From Clostridiales bacterium (GTDB taxonomy: Bacteria; Bacillota; Clostridia; Oscillospirales; UBA644): 51,655 nucleotides of DNA. The notes beneath the pieces are model-generated. The model saw only the letters and a list, made by a program, of their open reading frames with translations. It searched no databases and was not told the origin of the DNA. The DNA lies in contig QAKR01000046.1 of the NCBI GenBank assembly GCA_003343705.1, positions 1 through 51,655 on the forward strand. The letters run 5' to 3'. The stretch's first letter is position 1; every line of letters starts with the position of its first letter. Position numbers and translations under genes: made by a program. Shown piece after piece: positions 16,770 to 25,534 of the stretch.

Positions 16770-17477
16770 TTATTCTTCTAATCTCCAGTTATTATCACCG
16801 GAATAAATCATTTGTTTTGTCATTCCTCCGTCAATACAGATATTTTCGCCTGTAATAAAACCTGCTTTTTCCGAACAAAGAAACAATACCATATTTGCAA
16901 TATCAAGTGGGTTGCCTACACGATGAACAGGATGTTGTATTGCATCAGCCCCTGTATATTCTTTAAATTCAGTATCAATCCATCCCGGAGAAATTGAATT
17001 AACCCTAACCTTTCCCGCAAGACTGACCGCTAAAGCATGGGTAAGAGCTGAAATTCCGCCTTTAGCAGCAGTATAACTTTCTGTTTGCGGTTGGCTCATA
17101 CGGTCCCTCGTTGACGAAATATTAATTATAACAGACTTATCATTAAAATACGGTAAAAACAACTTTGTTAAATAGAAAGGTGCCGTTATCCCTACATTCA
17201 AAGCATGACTGAAATCTTCGAATGAACATTCATCAATCCCTTTCATTTGAGCAGGAGCGTTGTTTATTAAATAATCTATGTGTCCGTATTGAGAAATCAC
17301 TTTTAATGCAAATTCTTCCAGCGTCTTCTTATCCCCTATATCCCCGATAAAATAAGGATTTTCAGCTTTATCAATTACGCAAACATCAGCTTCTTCTTTT
17401 ATAAATTCGTCGGCTATTACACCACCGATACCGTTTGCACCGCCGGTTATTACAACAACTTTATTTTTAAAAATCAA
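16770..17477 (-). CDS. Short-chain dehydrogenase/reductase
   Basis: This is a classical SDR of 235 residues with the cofactor motif TGGANGIG near residue 11, NNAP near residue 80, the catalytic Ser in INISST and the catalytic Tyr/Lys in SYTAAK, followed by NSISPGWIDTEF and ITGENICIDGG near the end. The start is chosen at TTG 17477, because GGAGG is eight bases before it. The longer TTG start at 17483 would lie two bases from the ribosome binding site. The substrate cannot be told from sequence. The gene is last in the recA operon, 23 bases after recG. Confidence 0.88.
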   Translation of the reverse strand: MIFKNKVVVITGGANGIGGVIADEFIKEEADVCVIDKAENPYFIGDIGDKKTLEEFALKVISQYGHIDYLINNAPAQMKGIDECSFEDFSHALNVGITAPFYLTKLFLPYFNDKSVIINISSTRDRMSQPQTESYTAAKGGISALTHALAVSLAGKVRVNSISPGWIDTEFKEYTGADAIQHPVHRVGNPLDIANMVLFLCSEKAGFITGENICIDGGMTKQMIYSGDNNWRLEE

Positions 17478-17500
17478 AACCAAATCCTCCGCTTAAAATA

Positions 17501-19543
17501 TCAGCTTAAAATATCAAACTCTGCATGTGAAAACATTTTGGAAACAGCCTGACGCAAAGAGCGATATTCGTCCATTTTATACCACCCTTTAATATGCCAT
17601 AAATTCTCCGCTGCAGTTTGTGCCTTTTTAAGAATATCAATATCTTTAACGAGGTTTCCAACCTTAAACATATCGTCGCCACTTTGATTTTTACCTAAAA
17701 ATTCGCCCGGACCGCGAAGCTCAAGGTCTTTTTGGCTTATTTCAAAACCGTTGGTAGTTTGGCAAAAAGCTTCCATACGTTCACGGGCAGACAAAGACTC
17801 TGTATCTGAAACAAGAAAACAGTAGGACTTTTTCGCACCTCTCCCCACCCTACCTCGTAACTGATGAAGCTGAGAAAGACCAAATCTCTCTGCATTTTCT
17901 ATAATCATAATACTTGCGTTAGGAACATCAACACCGACTTCTATTACAGTTGTTGAAACCAAAACACTTATTTTATTCTCTTTAAATTCTATCAATGCCT
18001 TCTCTTTTTCAGACGGAGACATTCTGCCGTGTAGATATTTAACCGAAACACCACGTAAAAGTAAAGAAGTAAGCTCTGAAGCGTATTCAACAGCGCTTTT
18101 AATCGTATCATCTTCACTTTCTTCTACAAGTGGGCATACAACATAAGCCTGAGAACCATTTGCAATTTCACCACGAAGATATTTAAACATTCTTGTGTGG
18201 AATGTGCTGTCAACTAAAAATGTCGAAACTTTCTTCCTGCCGGGAGGCAACTCGTCTATAACTGAAATGTCTAAGTCACCGTACATTATTAGGGCAAGCG
18301 TTCGAGGTATCGGAGTTGCACTCATAACAAGTTTATGAGGACTTAATCCTTTCTCAGAAAGTTCCGAACGCTGGACTACACCGAAGCGGTGCTGCTCATC
18401 TGTTATTGTAAGAGCAAGATTTTTAAATGCTACAGTATTTTGTATAAGAGCATGGGTGCCTATTAAAACATCAATCTCACCTTTAACCAGGCTTTCTAAA
18501 ATTTGAGTTCTTGCTTTTTTTCTAGTACTTCCTGTTAAAAGTGCCGTATGTATACCAAACTCGCCTAAAAGCTTTGAAAGCCCGTCATAATGCTGTATTG
18601 CCAAAATCTCTGTTGGTGCCATCATACAGGCTTGAGCACCGTTTTTAACTGTATGATACATTAAAGCTGCTGCCACAACAGTTTTACCACTGCCCACATC
18701 GCCTTGAACAATACGTGACATTGGAACAGGCTTTTTCATATCAGAAAGGCATTCTTGTATAACACGTTTTTGCGCACCAGTAAGTTCATAAGGCAATATA
18801 TTAAAAAATTTATTTAAATCGCTTTGTGTTGAAAGTGCAATTCCCTTTGTTTTTACCGCACGTCTTTTTAATGCACCTATGCCAACGGAAAATTCAAAAA
18901 ACTCTTCAAACACAAGCCTTTCTCTGGCACGTGAAAGCATTTCATCACTTTGAGGAAAATGCACATTGTTATAAGCCTGTAAAAGTGTCAAAAGGTTATA
19001 TTCCTGCATAATGCTTTCAGAAAGCGTATGTGAAAATGCATCTTTACACTTTTCCAAAGCTTCACCGACAAGACTCCGTAAAAGCTTCTGGGTTAAACCT
19101 TTTACAAGTGGATATATGGGTAAAATTACTGCATTTTCAATCTCTTCGACTTGTGGAGATGTCATGGACATACCAAGCCCGAAAGCTTGTACTTTTCCGT
19201 AAAAAATAAAGGTTTTACCTTTTTCAAGCTTGCCTGCTAAATATGCCTGATTAAAAAGAGTTACAGTCATCTCATCACTATTATCACTAACTGTAACAGT
19301 ATACATATCGAGCCCTGTACGTGTTTTTTTCTGCTTAACATCCGAAACAACTTTTGCAGAAACCGCGTAGATTTCACCATCACAGAGGTCTCTTATCGGA
19401 GTTGTTTTTGATAAGTCACGATACTTGCGGGGAAAATAATTTAATAAATCTGATAAAGTCAGAATGCCCACTGAGGAAAGCGTCTGTTCCCTACGCTTTC
19501 CTATACCTTTGAGCACACTGACTTTTTCTGATAAAATATTCAT
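17501..19543 (-). CDS. recG: ATP-dependent DNA helicase RecG
   Basis: RecG regresses stalled replication forks and moves branched DNA junctions. The 680-residue length is normal. A wedge/OB domain fills about residues 50-140. Walker A is GDVGSGKT at 281-288, the DEQH box is at 382-385 (TDEQHRFG), and helicase C motifs include STTVIEVGVDVPNA and QLRGRVGRG. The C-terminal TRG motif region (LRGPGEFLG) is also present. It begins 13 bases after cysS. Confidence 0.97.
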   Translation of the reverse strand: MNILSEKVSVLKGIGKRREQTLSSVGILTLSDLLNYFPRKYRDLSKTTPIRDLCDGEIYAVSAKVVSDVKQKKTRTGLDMYTVTVSDNSDEMTVTLFNQAYLAGKLEKGKTFIFYGKVQAFGLGMSMTSPQVEEIENAVILPIYPLVKGLTQKLLRSLVGEALEKCKDAFSHTLSESIMQEYNLLTLLQAYNNVHFPQSDEMLSRARERLVFEEFFEFSVGIGALKRRAVKTKGIALSTQSDLNKFFNILPYELTGAQKRVIQECLSDMKKPVPMSRIVQGDVGSGKTVVAAALMYHTVKNGAQACMMAPTEILAIQHYDGLSKLLGEFGIHTALLTGSTRKKARTQILESLVKGEIDVLIGTHALIQNTVAFKNLALTITDEQHRFGVVQRSELSEKGLSPHKLVMSATPIPRTLALIMYGDLDISVIDELPPGRKKVSTFLVDSTFHTRMFKYLRGEIANGSQAYVVCPLVEESEDDTIKSAVEYASELTSLLLRGVSVKYLHGRMSPSEKEKALIEFKENKISVLVSTTVIEVGVDVPNASIMIIENAERFGLSQLHQLRGRVGRGAKKSYCFLVSDTESLSARERMEAFCQTTNGFEISQKDLELRGPGEFLGKNQSGDDMFKVGNLVKDIDILKKAQTAAENLWHIKGWYKMDEYRSLRQAVSKMFSHAEFDILS

Positions 19544-19556
19544 AATATTATAATAT

Positions 19557-20951
19557 TTATTCTATGTGCCATTTAACACCTTGAGGTGTATCTTCCAGTA
19601 TGACACCTTTTGATTTTAGTTCATCACGTATTTGATCTGCCAAAGCATAATTTCTATCTTTCTTAGCTTGCTTACGGCGTTCTATTTCACTTTCTATCCA
19701 AGCTGTATCTGCCCCATCTTCTTTATTTTCAAATAAAAGGCCTAAAACGTCTACAAGCTCAGTAAACTTTTCACGTGCAAATTCTACAAGTTCTTTTGAA
19801 GATGCATCTGAAACTGATTTGTTTATTTCACGTACAAGCTCAAATATGACAGCCGTTCCGTTTGCAGCGTTAAGATCATCGTCCATTGCATCGATAAATC
19901 GCTGACGATATTTTGAAAGCTCTTCGGTAACGTGTTTTTCTGTATCAGTTAATGTACCTGAGGCTGTTTTTAATAAAAATTCCAGATTATCGCGGCAATT
20001 ACGTAACCGCTCAAGGGATGTTTTCGCTTGTTCGATAATATCTGTATCATAATTAATCGGACTTTTATAATAAGATGTCGCAGCAAAAAAGCGTAACGGT
20101 TCGTGACCGTATTTTTCAGACAGTTCTCGTACTGTAAAGAAATTGCCTTTTGATTTAGACATTTTTTTATTATCTATGTTTATAAATGCAACATGGAACC
20201 AAAAGCGTGAAAATTTACAACCGTTTGCACATTCGGATTGTGCAATTTCATTTTCGTGGTGTGGGAAAACAAGATCTATACCACCGCAATGAATATCTAT
20301 TGTGTCGCCCAGATAGTTTTTAGCCATTGCGCTGCATTCAATGTGCCAACCCGGTCTTCCCTTTCCCCAAGGGCTATCCCAATAGGGTTCACCGGGCTTA
20401 TAAGATTTCCATAAAGCAAAATCAAGTTTATCTTCTTTTATTTCGCTAACATCTATACGTGCTCCGGACTCAAGATCATCGATGTTTTGTTTTATAAGTT
20501 GTCCATAATCTTTGTCTGCGCGGACGCGAAAATAAACATCTCCGTTTTGTTCATATGCAAAGCCTTTATCTATAAGCGACTGTATCATAGAAATTATATT
20601 ATCTATATTTTCAGTTGCACGTGGATTTACTGTTGCACGCATTATATTCAACCCGTCAGCATCTGTGTAATATTCTTTTATATATTTTTCCGCGATTTCT
20701 TTTACTGTAATATTTTCTTCAATCGACTGATTTATTAACTTATCATCAACGTCGGTGAAGTTTTGAACAAATATAACATCGTTACCTAAAAATTCAAGAT
20801 AACGGCGCAAAACATCATATGCAATAAATGCACGTGCATTACCTATGTGAAAATAGTTGTATACAGTAGGACCGCAAGCATAAATGCGGACCTTTTTATC
20901 TTTTATCTCAAATTCTTCTTTTTGCCCTGTTAATGTGTTGAATAACTTCAT
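19557..20951 (-). CDS. cysS: Cysteinyl-tRNA synthetase
   Basis: CysS charges tRNA-Cys. It is a class I synthetase with a HIGH-type motif (FHIGNARAF near residue 34) and KMSKSKGN near residue 264. Zinc-ligand cysteines are in YACGPT and WHIECSAM. The length is 464 residues. The start is set at ATG 20951, which has AAGGAG seven bases upstream. The longer TTG/GTG-type extension (MVLRRKY) has no ribosome binding site. No T-box precedes the gene, which is internal to the recA operon, 77 bases after cysE. Confidence 0.96.
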   Translation of the reverse strand: MKLFNTLTGQKEEFEIKDKKVRIYACGPTVYNYFHIGNARAFIAYDVLRRYLEFLGNDVIFVQNFTDVDDKLINQSIEENITVKEIAEKYIKEYYTDADGLNIMRATVNPRATENIDNIISMIQSLIDKGFAYEQNGDVYFRVRADKDYGQLIKQNIDDLESGARIDVSEIKEDKLDFALWKSYKPGEPYWDSPWGKGRPGWHIECSAMAKNYLGDTIDIHCGGIDLVFPHHENEIAQSECANGCKFSRFWFHVAFINIDNKKMSKSKGNFFTVRELSEKYGHEPLRFFAATSYYKSPINYDTDIIEQAKTSLERLRNCRDNLEFLLKTASGTLTDTEKHVTEELSKYRQRFIDAMDDDLNAANGTAVIFELVREINKSVSDASSKELVEFAREKFTELVDVLGLLFENKEDGADTAWIESEIERRKQAKKDRNYALADQIRDELKSKGVILEDTPQGVKWHIE

Positions 20952-21028
20952 ATATTTTCTCCTTAATACCACTGGGAATCATTATATAATTAAACGCGTT
21001 TTTCAAAAATAATGCCATTAACCACGAA

Positions 21029-21673
21029 CTATTTTTTATCAAGTTTCTCTGTAAGTTCGTCAAGCCTGTTTTTAAGCTTATCAATCTGGCATTGCAGCTT
21101 ACAGTCTTCTTTTGCATATGGGTCAACAATGTGTATGTTATCGAAATTATCAATTTTCTTCCCGTCACGCTTTACTATACGTGCAGGAACACCTACTGCC
21201 GTGCAATTTGGCGGAACTTCTTCCAATACCACCGCACCTGCTGCAATTTTACTGTTGTCTCCTACTGTAAAGGAACCCAAAACCTTAGCCCCTGCACCAA
21301 TAACAACGTTATTCCCCAACGTCGGATGCCTTTTACCGCATTCCTTACCGGTACCGCCTAATGTTACACCCTGATAAATTGTGCAATTATCGCCGATTTC
21401 TGCAGTTTCACCTATTACAACACCCATACCGTGGTCTATAAAAAGCCCGTTACCCAGCTTTGCCGCCGGATGTATCTCAATCCCGGTACGTCTTCGTGCC
21501 CGCTGAGAAATTCGCCTTGCAACAAAATACCATTTACGTTTGTAAAAAAAAGCCGCGACACGATGATATATAATAGCATGAAGCCCTGAATAACACATGA
21601 ATATTTCAAAGGACGTACGTGCAGCGGGATCCCGTTCTTTTATAGCATTTATATCATTTCTAAGTCTTCCCAT
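21029..21673 (-). CDS. cysE: Serine O-acetyltransferase
   Basis: CysE makes O-acetylserine for cysteine synthesis. The 214-residue product has an N-terminal helical region (DPAARTSFEIFMCYSG) and a left-handed beta-helix of hexapeptide repeats from about residue 65. Catalytic His residues are in IDHGMGVVIGETAEIGD and GKRHPTLGNN. The C-terminal ~35 residues form a Lys/Leu-rich coiled tail. It starts three bases after pgsA and precedes cysS, so cysteine synthesis and charging are encoded together. Confidence 0.95.
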   Translation of the reverse strand: MGRLRNDINAIKERDPAARTSFEIFMCYSGLHAIIYHRVAAFFYKRKWYFVARRISQRARRRTGIEIHPAAKLGNGLFIDHGMGVVIGETAEIGDNCTIYQGVTLGGTGKECGKRHPTLGNNVVIGAGAKVLGSFTVGDNSKIAAGAVVLEEVPPNCTAVGVPARIVKRDGKKIDNFDNIHIVDPYAKEDCKLQCQIDKLKNRLDELTEKLDKK

Positions 21674-21676
21674 TAA

Positions 21677-22270
21677 CTACCCTCTCAGATATTTACCGTT
21701 ATTTTTTATATATGGGATAACGGAACCAACCGTCACCACCGCGATTAACCATATACATATGTTTGTAACACCTGCAAAATCTGCATAAGATACCGTAGGA
21801 TTTATAAGAGAAAATACATACATATATACAAACATTCCGCTCATTACAACACCTTGAACAACCGTTTTAATCTTGCCCCATATATTTGCAGCAATAACTT
21901 CACCCTTAGAAGCTGCAGTAAGACGGATGCCGGTGATTAAGAACTCTCTAGCTAAAATAAGTAAAAAAGGAACTGATGAAGAAAGTCCACATTCTATAAA
22001 TGCAGCCAACACACCTAATACAAGCATCTTATCTGCGATAGGATCGAGAAATTTTCCAAAATCCGAAACCAGGTTATACTTGCGCGCAATTTTACCATCT
22101 GCTATATCCGAAAGCATTGCAACAATAAAAATTATTCCGCTAATAAGTATTCTTGAAGAGACGGAGATAGATTCAACCATAGGGCTATCCAACAAGAATA
22201 ACAAAACAAACGGTATTAAACAAATTCTTATCCAACAAATTATATTCGGAATGTTTTTATTTATTTTCAT
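21677..22270 (-). CDS. pgsA: CDP-diacylglycerol-glycerol-3-phosphate 3-phosphatidyltransferase
   Basis: PgsA makes phosphatidylglycerol phosphate. The 197-residue integral membrane protein shows the full CDP-alcohol phosphotransferase motif DGx2ARx8Gx3Dx3D (DGKIAR to DPIAD, about residues 57-79). About five to six hydrophobic helices are visible. The start overlaps the rimO stop by four bases, as in many Firmicutes where pgsA lies close to recA. Confidence 0.95.
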   Translation of the reverse strand: MKINKNIPNIICWIRICLIPFVLLFLLDSPMVESISVSSRILISGIIFIVAMLSDIADGKIARKYNLVSDFGKFLDPIADKMLVLGVLAAFIECGLSSSVPFLLILAREFLITGIRLTAASKGEVIAANIWGKIKTVVQGVVMSGMFVYMYVFSLINPTVSYADFAGVTNICIWLIAVVTVGSVIPYIKNNGKYLRG

Positions 22271-23550
22271 AATGCTTCTCCTAAAAGGTCATAGCCGTCA
22301 ACGGCATTTATTTTAACTTTTACAAATTCACCGCCGACAATATCTCTGTTTGCACTAAAAAGAACTCTACCATCCACATCCGGGGCCTGAAAGTATGCAC
22401 GGCCAAAAAGCTGACCTTGTTTTTCGCCCTCACACAAAACATCGTAAGTTTTCCCCAGATGTTTTTTATTTATTTCTTCCAAAAGGCGGGATTGAAGAGT
22501 CATCACAACATCGGCACGTTCCCGTTTTACCTGCTCATCAATTTGTCCATGCATAGCAGCAGCTTTTGTACCTTCTTCTCTTGAATAAGTAAAGACACCA
22601 AGGTTGTCAAATTTTGCAGCTTTTATAAAATTACAAAGGGTTTCGAAATCTTCTTCACTTTCATGAGGAAAACCAACAATAAATGTTGTACGCAATGAAA
22701 CACCCGGAACTTTTTTACGAATTTTTTCAATTAATGTAAGCAGTTTTTCATCATCGCTCGGCCTATTCATCATTTTTAAAACGTTTTTTGAGGCATGCTG
22801 AAGCGGCATATCTATATAACCTACAAACTTGTCTTCAGAAGCCATTAAATCAAGAAGTTCATCACTTATTCCTTCAGGTCGGCAATACAACACACGAACC
22901 CATTTAACAGTCGGAAGTTTACATGTTTCTTTTATTACTCTACATAAATCAGGAAAACGAGTTGTGTCTTGGGCAATCAAGTTTATTTCTTTTGCGCCGC
23001 CGCTACAAAGTGTTTTAATTTCATTTATAACGTTTTCGTATGTTTTAGGAATAAACTCACCACGAACAAGAGGAATTACACAATAAGAACAGTGGTTTGA
23101 ACAACCGTCTGCAACTTTAACATAAACAGACGATATGCCGGAAGTTAGAATACGCTCTCCTTCCGGAGTATTTTCATCTAATTCCCGATAATATTCATAT
23201 TTACCGGGGCTATTTATAGCATCCGTTAGTTTGTCAAAGCTTTTAGCCCCTAAAATGGCATCAACCTCGGGCATTTCTTTCATTATTTCGCTTTTATATC
23301 GCTCTGCCATACAACCTGTAACAATTAATTTTTTAAGATTTCCGTTTTTATACTCAGCTGCATTCAGAATTTCAGCGATTGCTTCTTCTTTTGCAGGGCC
23401 GATAAATGTACAGGTATTTACTATTATAACATCACACTGTTCCGGCTCTGCACAAAGCTCATATCCGCTATTTTTCAAGTTTGCAAGCATAACTTCTGCA
23501 TCTATTTTATTTTTTTCGCATCCCAGCGAAACCATACCTACTTTAATCAT
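22267..23550 (-). CDS. rimO: Ribosomal protein uS12 methylthiotransferase RimO
   Basis: RimO adds a methylthio group to an Asp of ribosomal protein S12, using two iron-sulfur clusters. The 427 residues include an N-terminal domain with Cys in LGCEKN, NTCTFIG and VTGCMAE, the radical SAM motif CSNHCSYC near residue 145, and a C-terminal TRAM domain. The ATG at 23550 has GGAG just upstream and overlaps recX by eight bases. A 30-codon upstream extension would lie inside recX and is rejected. Confidence 0.95.
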   Translation of the reverse strand: MIKVGMVSLGCEKNKIDAEVMLANLKNSGYELCAEPEQCDVIIVNTCTFIGPAKEEAIAEILNAAEYKNGNLKKLIVTGCMAERYKSEIMKEMPEVDAILGAKSFDKLTDAINSPGKYEYYRELDENTPEGERILTSGISSVYVKVADGCSNHCSYCVIPLVRGEFIPKTYENVINEIKTLCSGGAKEINLIAQDTTRFPDLCRVIKETCKLPTVKWVRVLYCRPEGISDELLDLMASEDKFVGYIDMPLQHASKNVLKMMNRPSDDEKLLTLIEKIRKKVPGVSLRTTFIVGFPHESEEDFETLCNFIKAAKFDNLGVFTYSREEGTKAAAMHGQIDEQVKRERADVVMTLQSRLLEEINKKHLGKTYDVLCEGEKQGQLFGRAYFQAPDVDGRVLFSANRDIVGGEFVKVKINAVDGYDLLGEAL

Positions 23551-24166
23551 CAAAATCTCCGTTATTGTATTCATTAAATGCTTTAGTAATATTTTCGTAG
23601 CTGTAGCCCTGTCGTACAAAATATGCGTAAATTTTATCACGCTCTTTACGATCCGTGAATGGATTGTTTTTCATTTTTTTCGCCAAGTGTTTCAAGATTT
23701 GCTCTGTCATATCACAGCATCTGGTATCAAGCTCATCTCTCCAAAGTTCTTTTGGCAGATAACGCTTATACAGTTCTTCTTCAATACGTTTTTTACCATA
23801 CTTTTTAATATATTTATCAATTATTTTTTTTGAATATTCTTTATCGTTAATATAACCTTGGTTTATGAGTTTTTCAACTGTTTGTTCTGCATGCTTACCT
23901 TTTTCGGTAAGTTTTTTTATCATTTCCCCTGAAGACCAATCTCGTCTGCCTAAAAGATAAACTGCATATCTATATGAACTTTCTTGGGATGCATAATCTT
24001 TTATCTTATTAAATTGGGATTGCGTAAAGGTCGAACCGACCCTTACGCTGTTTTCATATATACCTTTAGCAGTCAGTGAAAATTCAAACCCATCTTCTGT
24101 TATAATACTGAATAAACCAGGGTTTTTTTGTTGTTTTATTTCTTTGACAACAACATCATTCATCAT
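23543..24166 (-). CDS. recX: Regulatory protein RecX
   Basis: RecX binds RecA filaments and tunes their activity. The product of about 207 residues has three-helix repeats typical of the family (SSYRYAVYLLGRRDWSSGEMIKKL; VEKLINQGYINDKEYSKKII). The start is ATG 24166 or 24163 within ATGATGAATGATG, overlapping the end of recA. The first seven codons of the longer frame are not needed. It lies directly after recA, the usual pairing. Confidence 0.92.
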   Translation of the reverse strand: MMNDVVVKEIKQQKNPGLFSIITEDGFEFSLTAKGIYENSVRVGSTFTQSQFNKIKDYASQESSYRYAVYLLGRRDWSSGEMIKKLTEKGKHAEQTVEKLINQGYINDKEYSKKIIDKYIKKYGKKRIEEELYKRYLPKELWRDELDTRCCDMTEQILKHLAKKMKNNPFTDRKERDKIYAYFVRQGYSYENITKAFNEYNNGDFDD

Positions 24167-25271
24167 CAAAATCTTCTGCAGATACACTTAAAGAAACTTT
24201 TTTAGAAGTAGGCTTTTCTACTTTTGATACGGCTTTTTCAAGCTTAGTAACCGCCTTCTCAGCAGCTTCATCACGCTCTTTCTGCATTGCCTGTTTTACT
24301 TGCTCTTCAATTTGTTGGCAAAGTTCCGGATTTGCTTTAAGAATATCACGAACGTTATCTCTGCCTTGCCCGAGTCGATTACCTTCATAAGAAAACCATG
24401 CTCCGGCTTTTTCAACTATATTATATTTTACAGCAACATCTAATATTTCGCTTTCTTTGGAAATACCCTTACCGTATATAATATCAAATTCAGCCTCTTT
24501 AAAAGGAGGAGCTACCTTATTTTTAACAACCTTTACTCTTGTATGCGCGCCAACAGCTTCCGTGCCGTTTTTAAGTGTCTCTACTCTACGAACGTCAAGC
24601 CGTATTGTTGCATAGAATTTTAATGCACGACCTCCTGTTGTAACCTCCGGATTTCCGTACATAACGCCTACTTTCTCACGTAGCTGATTAATAAACACTG
24701 CAACACAGTTTGTTTTTGAAACGATGCCTGCAAGTTTTCTTAAAGCTTGTGACATTAAACGTGCATGAAGACCAACATGAGGATCACCCATATCATCTTC
24801 TATTTCTTGTTTAGGAACAAGAGCTGCAACTGAGTCAATTACAATAATGTCTATTGCACCGGAACGTACAAGAGTTTCTGTTATTTCTAAAGCCTGTTCC
24901 CCGTCATCAGGTTGGGAAACAAGAAGATTATCTACATCCACACCGAGATTTTTTGCATAAACAGGGTCCAAGGCATGCTCTGCGTCAACAAAAGCAGCTG
25001 TTCCGCCTAACTTTTGTGCCTCAGCAACAATATGTAATGCTACCGTGGTTTTACCAGAGCTTTCAGGCCCGTATATTTCAACAATCCTACCCCTGGGAAC
25101 GCCACCAACACCCAACGCAGAATCAAGCGAAAATGAGCCTGTTGAGATACTTTCAACAGCCATAGCAGCATTTTGCCCAAGGGTCATAACCGAACCCTTA
25201 CCGAAATTCTTTTCTATTTGCAATAAAGCACTCTCCAAAGCCTTCTTCTTATCAGGTGTTTTTTCTTGCAT
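24156..25271 (-). CDS. recA: Recombinase RecA
   Basis: RecA promotes homologous recombination and SOS signalling. It has 371 residues, with Walker A GPESSGKTT at 68-76, the Walker B region IDIIVIDSVAALVP, and the FINQLREKVGVMYGNPEVTTGG L2-loop region. The tail is Lys/Glu-rich. AAAGGGAG lies about eight bases before the ATG. A consensus-like promoter lies 30-60 bases upstream. I saw no clear LexA box in the 260 bases before it. Confidence 0.98.
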   Translation of the reverse strand: MQEKTPDKKKALESALLQIEKNFGKGSVMTLGQNAAMAVESISTGSFSLDSALGVGGVPRGRIVEIYGPESSGKTTVALHIVAEAQKLGGTAAFVDAEHALDPVYAKNLGVDVDNLLVSQPDDGEQALEITETLVRSGAIDIIVIDSVAALVPKQEIEDDMGDPHVGLHARLMSQALRKLAGIVSKTNCVAVFINQLREKVGVMYGNPEVTTGGRALKFYATIRLDVRRVETLKNGTEAVGAHTRVKVVKNKVAPPFKEAEFDIIYGKGISKESEILDVAVKYNIVEKAGAWFSYEGNRLGQGRDNVRDILKANPELCQQIEEQVKQAMQKERDEAAEKAVTKLEKAVSKVEKPTSKKVSLSVSAEDFDDE

Positions 25272-25301
25272 ATCATTACTCCCTTTCTTATTTATATAAA
25301 T

Positions 25302-25330
25302 ATTATACTATTATTAAGTAAAAATTTCAA
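25302..25330 (-). promoter_or_regulatory. Promoter of the recA operon
   Basis: On the minus strand, TTGAAA (25325-25330), a 17-base spacer and TATAAT (25302-25307) precede recA. It should drive recA-recX-rimO-pgsA-cysE-cysS-recG-SDR, as the later gaps are short or overlapping. Confidence 0.82.
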
Positions 25331-25426
25331 GTGGTTTTTGCTGTTCACATAAAGTTACGATTTTATGACTTACTTCAAATTAACACGCATTCCCACGACA
25401 CATATTTGTCATATTTGAAGCCCTGC

Positions 25427-25443
25427 ATTCGAGTTTAACGAAT
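25427..25443. promoter_or_regulatory. Small inverted repeat ATTCG-7-CGAAT between recA and gdhA
   Basis: A perfect 5+7+5 repeat lies 27 bases before the gdhA -35 box, and a second near-palindrome of 14 bases lies at 25397-25410 (GACA...TGTC). Either may be a regulator site for gdhA. They are short, so confidence is low. Confidence 0.3.
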
Positions 25444-25469
25444 TTAATCTTAATTAGAGTTAAAAACTA

Positions 25470-25498
25470 TTGCTAAAATCAAACAAATTCTATATAAT
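25470..25498 (+). promoter_or_regulatory. Promoter of gdhA
   Basis: TTGCTA (25470-25475), a 17-base spacer and TATAAT (25493-25498) give an expected start near 25505 and a leader of about 30 bases ending in an AGAGGAG ribosome binding site. Confidence 0.75.
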
Positions 25499-25534
25499 AT
25501 AGAAAAACATTTTTTAAAAAAGAGGAGCACTCCA

